Positions 9,718-18,567 of a stretch of DNA of 62,223 nt are shown one piece after another; within the stretch, counting starts at the first letter, position 1; each line of letters starts with the position of its first letter. The stretch spans positions 1 through 62,223 of the forward strand of contig JAEZZI010000010.1 of the NCBI GenBank assembly GCA_023418595.1. The letters run 5' to 3'. The translations under genes and the position numbers were made by a program. The notes beneath the pieces were generated by a model. That model had not been told where the DNA came from and did not search any database. It saw nothing but the letters and a program-made list of their open reading frames with translations. Origin of the DNA: Pseudomonadota bacterium (GTDB lineage: Bacteria; Pseudomonadota; Alphaproteobacteria; Sphingomonadales; Sphingomonadaceae).

Positions 9718-10482
9718 TAGGCCATCGCGACCGAACCAAAGACGTCCGTCAGCGCGAAGCTTCAGATATTCGGATTCAATCGTCACCCAGCAACGGCCTG
9801 GCGGCGGCGAATACTTAGCTCCGCCGGGTGTAGTGATGACGTACATCTGATTGGGCCGATAACCTTGCGCCGAGAAGTTGGAGGATGAGGTCCAAGGACC
9901 TCTCGGATCATTATCGGGATTACGAAATGTGGCCACCTGCTCGGGGGTCAGCGCCAACCGGTTAGCAGTCGACAGAAACCGCGCGGCGGACTTGCCATAA
10001 ACATGAATGTGATCGTGAGCATCGCCGATCGCCAGCCGATTGTCCGGTCCAATCCGTTTCTGCCACAACACGTTGACGATGAAATTCTTCCGCCCGAAAA
10101 CCTCGTCCATAATGACCTTGAGGTAATGCCCTTCATTGTCGTCGATCGACACCCAAATGCTGCCATCCTCCGCTAGGAGCTCACGCAGTAGGACGAGGCG
10201 CGGATAGATCATCGCCAGCCACTGGCTGTGCTCAAGATTGTCGTCGTAATGCTCGAACGCCGACCGCGTGTTATAGGGCGGGTCGATATAGATGCACTTC
10301 ACTGCACCCTTGTAATAGGGCAGCAGCGCCTTGAGCGCGTCGAGGTTGTCGCCCTGGATGAGCATATTGGCGGCATCGCCCTCGCCACCGTCCAGTGCAG
10401 GCACTGCCTCCAGCAACCTATACGGCACCGCTGCCGCCGCGCGCACATCGTCCCCGCGCGTCATCCAATCCAGTATCGGCAC
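9718..10482 (-). pseudogene. Type III-like DNA methyltransferase, 3' truncated
   Basis: This is the N-terminal part of an adenine-specific DNA methyltransferase of the Mod / site-specific type. The SAM and catalytic motifs are visible: MLIQGDNLDALKALLPYY, CIYIDPPYNTRS (the DPPY motif) and EDGSIWVSIDDNEGHYL. The family text stops at DGRLWFGRDGL, after which the frame runs into the IS and ends at 9682. About half of the usual length and the target-recognition part are missing. No restriction subunit is nearby. It is divergent from the exonuclease gene at 10648. The 165-bp spacer holds a 9-bp hairpin (10532-10553). Confidence 0.8.
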
Positions 10483-10647
10483 CCAACCCCCAAAAATCGC
10501 ACGTCTTCTGTGCGGGTGTAGCCGCTGACTACCTGAAGGGACAACCTTTCAGGCGAGCGTGGAAAAGACGGGTTCTTGCCCGGCTCCGTGATCGAAGATG
10601 CAGAGGGGAAAAGCCTCGCTGCCGCTCGGTCCTTAAGGAGAATGAGC

Positions 10648-11529
10648 ATGCATAATTTACGCCACGTGACGGCCGCGAGGATGATTGCGGACGCCGCGGA
10701 TAACCCGGACATTCGCATCCTGCGCCGGGTGTCAAAGCTTGAAGATTTCCCGCTTTCGTCGCGCGGGGACGAACCGGTGCGGCGTATTGCGCTCGTCGAT
10801 ACCGAAACCACTGGGACGAACCCGGAAACGGACGAACTGATCGACATCGCCGTGGTCATGCTGGAGGTCGACCTATCCGGTCAGATCGTCCACATCGTCT
10901 CGGCAGGGCAGGCGCTCCGCGATCCCGGCATGCCCATCCCGCCGCTAATCACGCAAATTACTGGCCTTACCGATCGAGATGTGCGGGGAAAATCAATCGA
11001 CTTGGATCGGCTTGAGCGCCTGCTGGCGAGTGCAGACGTCCGGGTGGCGCACAACGCCCGGTTCGATATCGCTTTTGTCGAGCAGTTGATGCCCGGGCTG
11101 GCTGGGGCCGCGTGGGCATGCTCGGCCAGTGATTTCGATTGGCTTTCGGCCAACTTCGACGGACAAAAACAGGCCCATCTATTAATGCAGCTCGGCTTCT
11201 TCAACGAAGCGCATCGTGCGATGGCTGACGTCATCAGCCTCCTGCACCTAGTAGCGCATCAGTTGCCGCACGGCGGGACTGTAATGGGTGACTTACTGGC
11301 CAATGCCGAGCGTCCGACCGTGAAATTCGAGGCAACTGCTGCGCCCTACGATACCCGCACCTTGCTCAAGGCTCGCGGCTACCGGTGGGACCCGCGCTCT
11401 CGCGTATGGTGGTGCGAAATCGACGAACACGATTGCGCCGCCGAAGAACGCTGGTTCCGCCAATACATTTCGCCCTCCGGCCCCGTGCCGCGGATGACCG
11501 AGATCACATGGCATCAGCGTCACCGCTGA
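10648..11529 (+). CDS. DEDDh 3'-5' exonuclease with C-terminal DUF5710-like domain
   Basis: This is a DnaQ-type exonuclease of the kind often carried by plasmids and integrative elements. I chose the ATG at 10648 because AAGGAG sits 7 bases upstream; the ATG six bases earlier is too close to it. The exonuclease motifs are all present: ALVDTETTGTNPETDELID (Exo I), VRVAHNARFDIAFVEQL (Exo II) and EAHRAMADVISLLHL (Exo III with His and Asp). The C-terminal 60 residues contain DTRTLLKARGYRWDPRSRVWW, resembling DUF5710 modules. The product has 293 residues. A substrate role in element DNA processing is inferred only. Confidence 0.8.
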   Translation: MHNLRHVTAARMIADAADNPDIRILRRVSKLEDFPLSSRGDEPVRRIALVDTETTGTNPETDELIDIAVVMLEVDLSGQIVHIVSAGQALRDPGMPIPPLITQITGLTDRDVRGKSIDLDRLERLLASADVRVAHNARFDIAFVEQLMPGLAGAAWACSASDFDWLSANFDGQKQAHLLMQLGFFNEAHRAMADVISLLHLVAHQLPHGGTVMGDLLANAERPTVKFEATAAPYDTRTLLKARGYRWDPRSRVWWCEIDEHDCAAEERWFRQYISPSGPVPRMTEITWHQRHR

Positions 11530-11639
11530 GCCTTGGCGGCGCTCAGGCGCGCCGCGCACTTTCAAAACAGAATGATGAGCACCCCGGGTTGGGGAAAAAT
11601 GCTTCGGCCGTAACGGCCGTCATACAAGGGAACGACAGA

Positions 11640-12185
11640 ATGCTACAGACCAATATTAGTATTAAACAACAGAACTTCATGCTCGCGGTGCGTCGGGAAT
11701 TGGGTTGCCCAAGCTTCAAACCCTGCAACGATGCCATTGCTTTCTGCTCGGGCCGAAAGATGGACTTCGAGGTTGGTGCAGAAATTGCGCGCATTGCCGA
11801 GACACTACGTAAAGACGCGGTCTACACCGGCTGGACAAACATGGCAGCGAACAAGCCCTTAGGTTTCGCCATCGTCTATCGTGAAATGCTGGCCATCGAC
11901 GTAATTGACCACGTCGTTCCCTTTGCTGCCAATGATGACGCGCCGATCGTTTTTGTCAGCACTCGCGAGGACGAACACTTTGCTACCGATCATCGCGGTT
12001 CGCTCGTGCGTATTCCGGGCAAACCGAAAAACATCGGCACTGGGCGCAAACTGGCAATGAAGCGCATCCGTGCTACCGCCTCCACGATGGGCGACAAACT
12101 GCTCGCCGACAACCGCTTGGTTCCATTCGGCAGCGACTGGATCGAGCCGAGGTCACCGTCTGATACGATCGTTCGCTTTGGCTGA
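11640..12185 (+). CDS. Hypothetical protein of the mobilizable island
   Basis: The 181-residue product resembles no family I recognise. It starts MLQTNISIKQQNFMLAVRREL, with AAGGG nine bases upstream of the ATG. It is soluble, without signal or membrane segments. It ends with a basic stretch (GTGRKLAMKRIRATASTMGDK) and FGSDWIEPRSPSDTIVRFG. It sits between two exonuclease genes on the same strand, with 110 bp before and 62 bp after it, so co-expression is likely. A small dyad (CGGCCGT/ACGGCCG near 11605-11619) precedes it. Function unknown. Confidence 0.65.
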   Translation: MLQTNISIKQQNFMLAVRRELGCPSFKPCNDAIAFCSGRKMDFEVGAEIARIAETLRKDAVYTGWTNMAANKPLGFAIVYREMLAIDVIDHVVPFAANDDAPIVFVSTREDEHFATDHRGSLVRIPGKPKNIGTGRKLAMKRIRATASTMGDKLLADNRLVPFGSDWIEPRSPSDTIVRFG

Positions 12186-12247
12186 CGTTCGGGCCGGGAG
12201 CATAATCCCTCCCGGCACAATCACCGCTTTTATACCAGGAAATCAGC

Positions 12248-13132
12248 ATGAAACTTGAACTTCCCGCCGCTGTGCCCGGACCGCGCAGCTACGTCGTCCT
12301 CGACCTTGAATCCGCCGTGCGCGATCATTCTGCTCATCGACGCTACCAACAGATGGAGCGGTGGGTGCCGGACGACAGCAACCGACCCAGCCGCCCCGGC
12401 TACACGCGCGGGGAAGACCCACTGAAGACTCCGAGGTGGCCTTTCCAGACCATCACGACTGCATCGATCCTGATCGCTAGAGAACATTCCGAAGGCGGCC
12501 TCGATGTCAGCCGGTTTGTTACCTATTCCGCACCGGAACAGGATGAGCGGGCTACGCTTATCGGCATCCTCAAAGAACTAGCCGACGCGCCGGTTGACGC
12601 CGAACTCTGCTCTTGGGGCGGTGCCATGCACGACATACCCCTGCTTGTCGCCGGTTGCGCCCGGCACGGGCTAACTCTGCCTAAAAATTGGGGTTGGTTG
12701 GCGTTTGGCGGCAAGAATGCCTCGCGCCATATCGACCTCCTCCGTGTATTCACCGGCGGCTTCGCAATGAAGCCTGTCCATCAGACGGAGATGTTAGCGG
12801 CAATGGGCTTACCGGGGAAATGGACCGCAAAGCCCGCCGCGGTGGCGAAACTCATCGAAGCCGGAGAATGGCAGATGGTCAAAGAGGTATGCGAAGGCGA
12901 CTGCGTGTCCGAAGTTCTGCTGCTCGCTCGCTGGCGCCAGCTTCATGACGGTCGCGCAGATCCCGTTGTCGTCGAGGACCGCATCGTCCGCCGGATCATC
13001 GAGCTGAAGCCGGATCGCAACTATGTTGCGGAACTGCAGGCGCGCCGCGACCGGCGGTTCGCATCGCAATTTGCGAAGGCAGCAAACGATGCGGCGATCC
13101 TTGCGCCTTGGCTCGATACGGACGCGGCTTAA
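12248..13132 (+). CDS. Predicted 3'-5' exonuclease, PolB-like
   Basis: This is an RNase H-fold exonuclease resembling the PolB-like predicted 3'-5' exonuclease family. VVLDLESAVRD carries the first acidic pair. LCSWGGAMHDIPLLVAGCA carries the second motif, ASRHIDLLRVFTG follows, and CEGDCVSEVLLLARW supplies the last Asp. The product has 294 residues. It is the second proofreading-type exonuclease within 3 kb, of a different subfamily from that at 10648. It converges on the relaxase gene (stop at 13207). Confidence 0.72.
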   Translation: MKLELPAAVPGPRSYVVLDLESAVRDHSAHRRYQQMERWVPDDSNRPSRPGYTRGEDPLKTPRWPFQTITTASILIAREHSEGGLDVSRFVTYSAPEQDERATLIGILKELADAPVDAELCSWGGAMHDIPLLVAGCARHGLTLPKNWGWLAFGGKNASRHIDLLRVFTGGFAMKPVHQTEMLAAMGLPGKWTAKPAAVAKLIEAGEWQMVKEVCEGDCVSEVLLLARWRQLHDGRADPVVVEDRIVRRIIELKPDRNYVAELQARRDRRFASQFAKAANDAAILAPWLDTDAA

Positions 13133-13206
13133 ACAATGGGTGGGTGACACGATGACCGCGAGGGCGTGTCGCCCACCTAAACAACGCTGCACCCAGACAC
13201 TGAGGT

Positions 13207-15108
13207 TTAGCGCCCAATATCTGAAAGCATCGATCCAAACTGCCTCGCGATCCGTCTGGCTTCGGTTGCGACAGCCTCCTCAGGGGGCGTCAGAACCGGG
13301 CCGGCTTTTTCAATCATTTCAGTCAGGCGCTTGGCGGCGTAGGCTGCCTCGTTTTCACGATCGCAAGCTTGATTAAGCGCGTCCGCCAGACTGATGCGCT
13401 GGACCGCAAGAGATGCAGCCCATGCCGGGGGCTTGCTCTGAAACACCCGAGCGAGTTCGGGGGAGGCCTCTGCGATGTGCCGGTCGAGATGAAGCGCACC
13501 ATTTCCGTCGACCTCGATTGCGTCGGGGATGTTTTCCAAAGCTGCCATTGCGCGTTCCCAACGGACATTTGCCATTAGAGCCACGTCCGCCTCGTTGTGC
13601 CGAGCATTCGCGGCTGCTAGCCGTTCGGCAGACGCAGTTACCGCAGCTTCAGCGCGCCGTTCTGCGGCTTCAAGCTTGCAGCGCTCATGATCGAGCCGTT
13701 CCACAGCCGCTTCATGTTCTGCGCAGCGGGAATTGTGGGCAGCGCGGTCCCTAACAAGGTCATCTGCGCGATCCTGTATCTCGGCTTCGCGATCGGCAAT
13801 TTCTTTTTCGCGCAGGCTGAGCAGTCTGGCAAATTGACGCAAGCGGTCGAGCGCATTTGCTAGCGCTCGCGCAATAGCCACCATCGAAGGCGACCAAGGT
13901 TGAGCATTCACCGCGCGTTCCTGCTCGGTAAGGCGATTAGGTCTGATACTGAAAGTGCTGTCAGCCAGGCGAAGACTGAGACCATTGTCCTCATCTGCGG
14001 CACGCACCAACAACTCGATTTGCGATTCTTGGAGCTTGCGCCGTTCGTCAAACTTAATACGAGCAGCAGCGAGTCTGTCCCGTTCAGCGGTTGCCGCGGT
14101 TGTTGCCGCCTCTGCGTCGCGTCGTTGCTGCGAAGCTATGGCAGCGTCTAAAGCAATTCGGCGCGCAGCAGTGATGGCGTCGTCGCGAGCGATACCGAGT
14201 TCGATTCCGATGCGTTTCGCATGTTCGCGGGCAACTGCCGCCGCGCGACGATCCTCTTCCGCTAGCTGCGCAGCGCACTCGATCTCTCCACGGCCGATCG
14301 CTTGTGCAGTTCTGTCGGCGTCTGCGGCGGCTGCTGCTTGTTCGGCCTGCTGCAGTTGTTCGGTAAGGCGCTTTTCGCGAGCGGCAAGTTTTTCAGCAAT
14401 AACATCGAGCTGTTGTTCACGGACTTCAAGCTGGTCTGCGCGCGCATCCGTGTGAGCCTTCTGCTCGGCCAATTCCTCCATGCGAAGCTGCTCGGGCAGC
14501 TTCCAGTCCGGGCCGGCGATCATCTTAGGTTCGCCACGCTTCACGCCCTTCAGGCCCATCTCGTCGCGCAGATATTCAAACAGCGCGTCCTGAAGCGCCC
14601 GCCCGGTGCCGACCGGCGTGGGGGGGCAGCCGTATTTCTGCGCCAGTTCCTTCTGATGACGGCTCACGCTCACCGCCACCTTCTCCTGATGCTTCGTTTT
14701 CTTTATGTATTTCGGCGCAATGAAGACATCGACGACGTGACGGCTCTTCTCGTCCCGATCCACTCGATCCGCAAAGATGGCGTCTGTACCGAATACGCCC
14801 TCGACGAACGCGCGTGCGTGCCGGAGCATCAGTGCGGCATCATCGCCATCGACAAGATCCTTAGGGAACTGGACCACCACCTGCATCGCTTTCGCCCGGC
14901 TTTTCGGCATGAAGGCGCCAACGACGTGCGCGTGGTATAGCTTCTTCAAATCCAACCCGGTGGTGGTAAGCGGCGGATCGTTGTTGATTGCGCGCGCCTT
15001 GCTGGTCTTATCAAGGCGCTTGCCGTGGAGTTCGGCGTGTGTCAGTTCGGCCATCGACAGCTGGTCGATCCGAGCGGCACCGGCAACGCCGGCAACATTC
15101 TTTTTCAT
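13207..15108 (-). CDS. MOBV-like relaxase / plasmid recombination protein
   Basis: This is a Mob_Pre-type protein, which in this family nicks and transfers DNA at oriT. The N-terminal domain (residues about 1-200) has the conserved opening ending ARAINNDPP, and the motif FADRVDRDEKSRHVVDVFIAP. That motif sits where classical members read HxDE...PHxH, so two of the three metal-binding His are replaced. From about residue 230 to 530 it is a long alanine/glutamate/arginine-rich coiled coil (REKRLTEQLQQAEQAAAAAD and similar). The product has 633 residues and starts at MKKNVAGVAGAARIDQLS. An oriT-like hairpin lies just upstream. The Mob assignment is fairly sure; catalytic competence is not. Confidence 0.72.
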   Translation of the reverse strand: MKKNVAGVAGAARIDQLSMAELTHAELHGKRLDKTSKARAINNDPPLTTTGLDLKKLYHAHVVGAFMPKSRAKAMQVVVQFPKDLVDGDDAALMLRHARAFVEGVFGTDAIFADRVDRDEKSRHVVDVFIAPKYIKKTKHQEKVAVSVSRHQKELAQKYGCPPTPVGTGRALQDALFEYLRDEMGLKGVKRGEPKMIAGPDWKLPEQLRMEELAEQKAHTDARADQLEVREQQLDVIAEKLAAREKRLTEQLQQAEQAAAAADADRTAQAIGRGEIECAAQLAEEDRRAAAVAREHAKRIGIELGIARDDAITAARRIALDAAIASQQRRDAEAATTAATAERDRLAAARIKFDERRKLQESQIELLVRAADEDNGLSLRLADSTFSIRPNRLTEQERAVNAQPWSPSMVAIARALANALDRLRQFARLLSLREKEIADREAEIQDRADDLVRDRAAHNSRCAEHEAAVERLDHERCKLEAAERRAEAAVTASAERLAAANARHNEADVALMANVRWERAMAALENIPDAIEVDGNGALHLDRHIAEASPELARVFQSKPPAWAASLAVQRISLADALNQACDRENEAAYAAKRLTEMIEKAGPVLTPPEEAVATEARRIARQFGSMLSDIGR

Positions 15109-15141
15109 CTGGTCCTCGAAGGCCGCGCCGCAGCGCGACAG

Positions 15142-15183
15142 AAAAAGCAGAACACGCTCTGCTTTTTTCCCAGTGGGAAAAAA
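15142..15183 (-). promoter_or_regulatory. Candidate oriT: two overlapping hairpins upstream of the relaxase
   Basis: A perfect 10-bp stem (AAAAAGCAGA 15142-15151, TCTGCTTTTT 15158-15167) overlaps a perfect 9-bp stem (TTTTTTCCC 15163-15171, GGGAAAAAA 15175-15183). The two share the T tract, so only one can form at a time. On the minus strand the first loop reads GCGTGT before TCTGC. This resembles the pMV158-type MOBV nic region, where nicking occurs in a GTGTG/TT loop. It lies 34 bp upstream of the relaxase start. It could instead be a terminator or attenuator. Confidence 0.5.
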
Positions 15184-15335
15184 CGCGTGTCAGGGGGGGG
15201 GAGCCCCTGAACCCCCGGAACGGCCCTGCGCGAAGTCGCTGCGGGCCGTGGCTTTCCGGTCCATCGGAAAGCCGTAGGGGAAGGGCGAAGCGGAAAACCG
15301 CGCCGTCGCCGTGACGGCGGCGCGGGATCGGCGGA

Positions 15336-16133
15336 TTAGCCTTCGGCGCCACCAGCCACGTCCGCCTGATCGTCGGCGACGTGGGTGACGAGCGGCATCA
15401 CGCCCTGAGCGCCTTGGGGGTGCTCGGCCTCGATAGCCGGGGGTTGGTCCGGCTTCACGGCGGCATCTGCGATCAAACCCTTACGATCGTCGCCAGCATG
15501 TGCAGCCTCACCACCCGGCATAGGCGGCGTGACGGCTGCAGGGCCGTTTTCCGTAGTCTCCAGCCTTAACGCTTTGAGCAGCGCATCACGCTCCTGCAAA
15601 CGCACGGTCATGACTTCTTCGCGGTGCCGGCTATCACTCAGCGCCGTGTTCAGTTCGGCGACCTTGACCAGAGCAGCGTCGCGCTCGGCCTCTGTAGCTG
15701 CCCAAAGATCGAGCATGGCGTTCTCTCCGGCTTGGGCGTCACCGGCACGGCGCTCGGCATCGGCGATGCGAAGCGTCGCGTTGCGATTGAAATCGCCACC
15801 GATCATGCGCAACGCATTTAGGAAGTTGTTCATGGCTTCGCCCGTGAAGCGATCGAGCGACTCTCGGAACTCCGCCTGCACATGCGGAGGCACCTCCATG
15901 ATCGGCTCGTCGCGTTCTGCGGCACGGCGCTGCTTCCAGTCGCGCACTTTTTTATAGAACTCGCCGCTGGGCTCGATGCCAAGCGCCTTTGCCGCGTCGT
16001 AGGGGACCAATTCAGCGGGTGTGCAGCCGCGCTCCTCGACCAACTGGTCGAGCATTTTGTCGAGGCCCGGCTGGCGGACCCACTCACTGCTCTTTTTCAT
16101 GTTACCGAACTCACTGTTCGCGAACCGGTCCAT
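15336..16133 (-). CDS. KfrA-like DNA-binding coiled-coil protein
   Basis: The N-terminal region (LDKMLDQLVEERGCTPAELV, then ALGIEPSGEFYKKVRDWKQRR) resembles the KfrA N-terminal DNA-binding domain of plasmid maintenance proteins. A helical segment with RIADAERRAGDAQAGENAML and EAERDAALVKVAELNTALSD follows, and then a proline/acid-rich tail. The product has 265 residues from the ATG at 16133 (GAAGG nine bases upstream) or 254 from the ATG at 16100. It is transcribed towards the relaxase with a 227-bp gap. KfrA proteins repress their own promoter, and a long palindrome sits directly upstream. Confidence 0.65.
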   Translation of the reverse strand: MDRFANSEFGNMKKSSEWVRQPGLDKMLDQLVEERGCTPAELVPYDAAKALGIEPSGEFYKKVRDWKQRRAAERDEPIMEVPPHVQAEFRESLDRFTGEAMNNFLNALRMIGGDFNRNATLRIADAERRAGDAQAGENAMLDLWAATEAERDAALVKVAELNTALSDSRHREEVMTVRLQERDALLKALRLETTENGPAAVTPPMPGGEAAHAGDDRKGLIADAAVKPDQPPAIEAEHPQGAQGVMPLVTHVADDQADVAGGAEG

Positions 16134-16142
16134 CCTTCGAGA

Positions 16143-16176
16143 CCTTCGACACCTGCGTTATCGCAAGTGTCGAAGG
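16143..16176. promoter_or_regulatory. 34-bp palindrome, candidate operator of the KfrA-like gene
   Basis: The arms CCTTCGACAC (16143-16152) and GTGTCGAAGG (16167-16176) are perfect. The inner TGCG/CGCA pair extends the dyad to 14 of 15 pairs around a TTAT centre. It overlaps the ribosome binding site of the gene starting at 16133, a position suited to autorepression. Confidence 0.6.
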
Positions 16177-16268
16177 TTCATCATGATTGGGATGGTGTCC
16201 GGCCGCGCATCGTCTTTAGCACCCGGTCGCCATGCGGCGGGCCGAACGCGGCTAGCCGATCAGTTGGG

Positions 16269-16577
16269 TTACGGTGCCGCCCAGCCATGTGGCGGACGAC
16301 GAAGATGCCGAAGCGTTCTGGAGCCTATTATGGTTACAAAGCTTCGTCCAACAATGGCGTAATGCCGCACCAAAAGTGCGATCACGAGAGCAATGAACGC
16401 GGCAATGCTCGACGCTAAACGCCGAAAGAGGCCGGGACCACCGCGGCGAAGCAACGCCTCGCCATCGAGAATGCTGGCTACGGCGGCAAGGACCTTCCCG
16501 AGTACTTCAACGACGGCGTCGGACATCGGCACATAAGTGTCGATATCGTGTTCCGGCAAAGCATCAGCGGGTTCCAT
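16269..16577 (-). CDS. Possible small membrane protein
   Basis: The frame encodes about 102 residues starting MEPADALPEHDIDTYVPMSD. An acidic N-terminal half (VVEVLGKVLAAVASILDGEALL) precedes a hydrophobic stretch, SSIAAFIALVIALLVRHYAIV, that could cross the membrane once. A TATAAT sequence lies a few bases upstream of the ATG, leaving little room for a leader. A GTG start at 16634 in the same frame is an alternative. No family is recognised, and it could be spurious. It lies between the KfrA-like gene and the island integrase, on the same strand as both. Confidence 0.35.
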   Translation of the reverse strand: MEPADALPEHDIDTYVPMSDAVVEVLGKVLAAVASILDGEALLRRGGPGLFRRLASSIAAFIALVIALLVRHYAIVGRSFVTIIGSRTLRHLRRPPHGWAAP

Positions 16578-16647
16578 AGACACTATTATAGGCGGCAAAG
16601 TGAATTTCGGCAATGTCTTTGATAAGTCGAACACGCGTGAGGATAGA

Positions 16648-18567
16648 TCAGGCAGCCCGCGCCTGGCCGCACGCTACTACCCTGTCCCGCTCAACCGTAG
16701 CATAGTCAACGCGTTGGAGCGCCTCGGATAGTATCTTCAGCCCAGCGCCACGCGAATATTTTCGGCCGACGCTGATCGAAAACGAGTGGCCGGTCAGCAG
16801 ATCGGAGATCTCCTCCTTAGTCTGCGGATCGTCCCGCAGCTTGCCCTTCAGCGAATGGCGGAACGAGTGGTAGACGTATTCGAGGTCGGTGATGCCGGCG
16901 GCGCGGATCGCGGTCATCAGCTTGCGCGAAATGTCCTTCGCGCGGTCGCCATACTTCTCATAGACGCGCAGGCCGTCAAACACCCATTCCGCACCTGCCA
17001 CTCGTTGCCGCTCGACTAGGTCGAGGAACCCGGCTTCTACCGCGAGCCAATGCACCGGTATGTTTCGCAGGCTGGTCCTCGTCTTGGCGCGCTTGCTGGT
17101 GGTGCCTTCGGCCTCTTCCTCAATGCGCTGGCGCTTCGGATCGCGCTCAATGGCGATATACCAGATGCCGTCTTCCTCCCGCACATTGGCCGGACGAAGG
17201 TTGGCGAGTTCGCTGCAGCGACAACCGGTCAGCGGCGCCAGCAACATGAACCAGAACAGCGCGCCGTCGGGATCGATCGTGGCGTCCAGCATCACCGGCA
17301 GCGAGAACAACTTCCGGAGCTGCTCGCCGCCGAAGGGCAGGCGGTCATCGTCGAACGTGTCGCCCCGGTCGACCTTCACGCCGCCTGCCGGGTTGTGATC
17401 GAGCAGCGACATCTCGTGCTCGGCATAGGCCAACGCGGTTCGCAGCGCCTGCAGATTCTTGGCCGCGGTTTCCGGGGACACGATCCGCATCTTCTTCGCC
17501 GCCGCCAGCACCACCTGATCGCGCAGCGGCAGCGACGATACCTCCTTTTTTGGACGGTAGGGCAGCCGCTCCATGATGCGCCGGAAATCGAGGACGGTCG
17601 CCTTCGTGATTGTCTCTACAGCCATGTCGCCGAACACGGAGATGAACCGGTCGATCGACGCCTGAAACTCATCCTGCGTCTTCGCTGTCGCCTTGGTCTC
17701 TGCCCGCCATGCCTTGAATACCACCGACAGCGGCGTGCGAACCGCCGCATCGGTCGCGGTCACCGAGTGCTCTGCCGGCAGATGAGCCGTCATCGCCGTC
17801 ATCATCGGCTGCAGCACGTTCTGCACTCCCGTCGGCCAGTGGCCGAAGCGATGCTCGGCAAGACGGCGCAGGATGCGTTCGGCCACCGCTTCGAACAGCG
17901 GTCCCTTCGGCCTGAGTACGACGCCGGCCGCCTGTGCGACGATCTGCGCCTCAAACTCAGCGGCCTTCCAGTTCCGTGCCGACAGGTGAGCGCGCGCGAC
18001 CTCTCGGAATGCGGCTCCCTTGAACAGCGGATTGGTCTCGAACAGCTCGATGTTGATCGCTACAGCGTCACGATGCGCGAAGGTCGGGAACGCCCCGGTC
18101 GCGTCCGGCTGCTCTATCGGCCAGATGTCCTCGTCCGCCTCGCCGAGCATGTCGGTCTGCGCTTTTGCGGCATAGCTGCCGCCCCAGTCGAGCCGTGCCC
18201 GGAAGCCCATCATCTGCAGCATAGTGAAGCAAACGTGGTCTAGGCCGCGCGCCAAGTCATAATCCGCAGCGATTCCGTGCGCCTTAACGTTCGCACGGGC
18301 GAGCGCGTCGAAACCGTCAGCCACGATCTTGTCCGCCTTATCGTCGACGGCGATGTCGTCGGCGGCGTCGAGGGTGCGCATCAGCTCCTGCACCTCAAGG
18401 CGCTTGCGGGCATGCCGCAACCGCGCCTCGGTCGGGTCGGTGGTGCCAAGCGTCTCCTTCCACTCGCGCTTGCCGACGCGCACGCGATACTTTTCCGGCA
18501 CGGCCATGCGGAACCAGAACATGTTTGACCGGGGATGACGCCACAAACCCGCCACGCGCAATCTCAT
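16648..18567 (-). CDS. Tyrosine-type site-specific integrase (DUF6538-type N terminus)
   Basis: This is the integrase of the mobilizable island. I place the start at the ATG at 18567 (MRLRVAGLWRHPRSNMFWFR). An upstream in-frame extension runs through the tRNA-like att sequence and is unlikely to be translated. The N terminus with VPEKYRVRVGKREWKETLGT resembles DUF6538. The catalytic part has LTGCRCSELANLRPANV (Arg I), YVYHSFRHSLKGKLRD (His-x-x-Arg) and LTGHSFSISVGRKYSRG (His and Tyr). The 639 residues are long but normal for this subgroup. It sits about 90 bp from a tRNA-Glu 3'-end copy, which suggests that tRNA is its attachment site. Confidence 0.88.
   Translation of the reverse strand: MRLRVAGLWRHPRSNMFWFRMAVPEKYRVRVGKREWKETLGTTDPTEARLRHARKRLEVQELMRTLDAADDIAVDDKADKIVADGFDALARANVKAHGIAADYDLARGLDHVCFTMLQMMGFRARLDWGGSYAAKAQTDMLGEADEDIWPIEQPDATGAFPTFAHRDAVAINIELFETNPLFKGAAFREVARAHLSARNWKAAEFEAQIVAQAAGVVLRPKGPLFEAVAERILRRLAEHRFGHWPTGVQNVLQPMMTAMTAHLPAEHSVTATDAAVRTPLSVVFKAWRAETKATAKTQDEFQASIDRFISVFGDMAVETITKATVLDFRRIMERLPYRPKKEVSSLPLRDQVVLAAAKKMRIVSPETAAKNLQALRTALAYAEHEMSLLDHNPAGGVKVDRGDTFDDDRLPFGGEQLRKLFSLPVMLDATIDPDGALFWFMLLAPLTGCRCSELANLRPANVREEDGIWYIAIERDPKRQRIEEEAEGTTSKRAKTRTSLRNIPVHWLAVEAGFLDLVERQRVAGAEWVFDGLRVYEKYGDRAKDISRKLMTAIRAAGITDLEYVYHSFRHSLKGKLRDDPQTKEEISDLLTGHSFSISVGRKYSRGAGLKILSEALQRVDYATVERDRVVACGQARAA

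Noticed and set aside
16578..16634. GTG-started N-terminal extension of the small membrane protein
   Set aside because: Weak start context; the ATG at 16577 is equally possible and I cannot decide between them, so the shorter form is listed.
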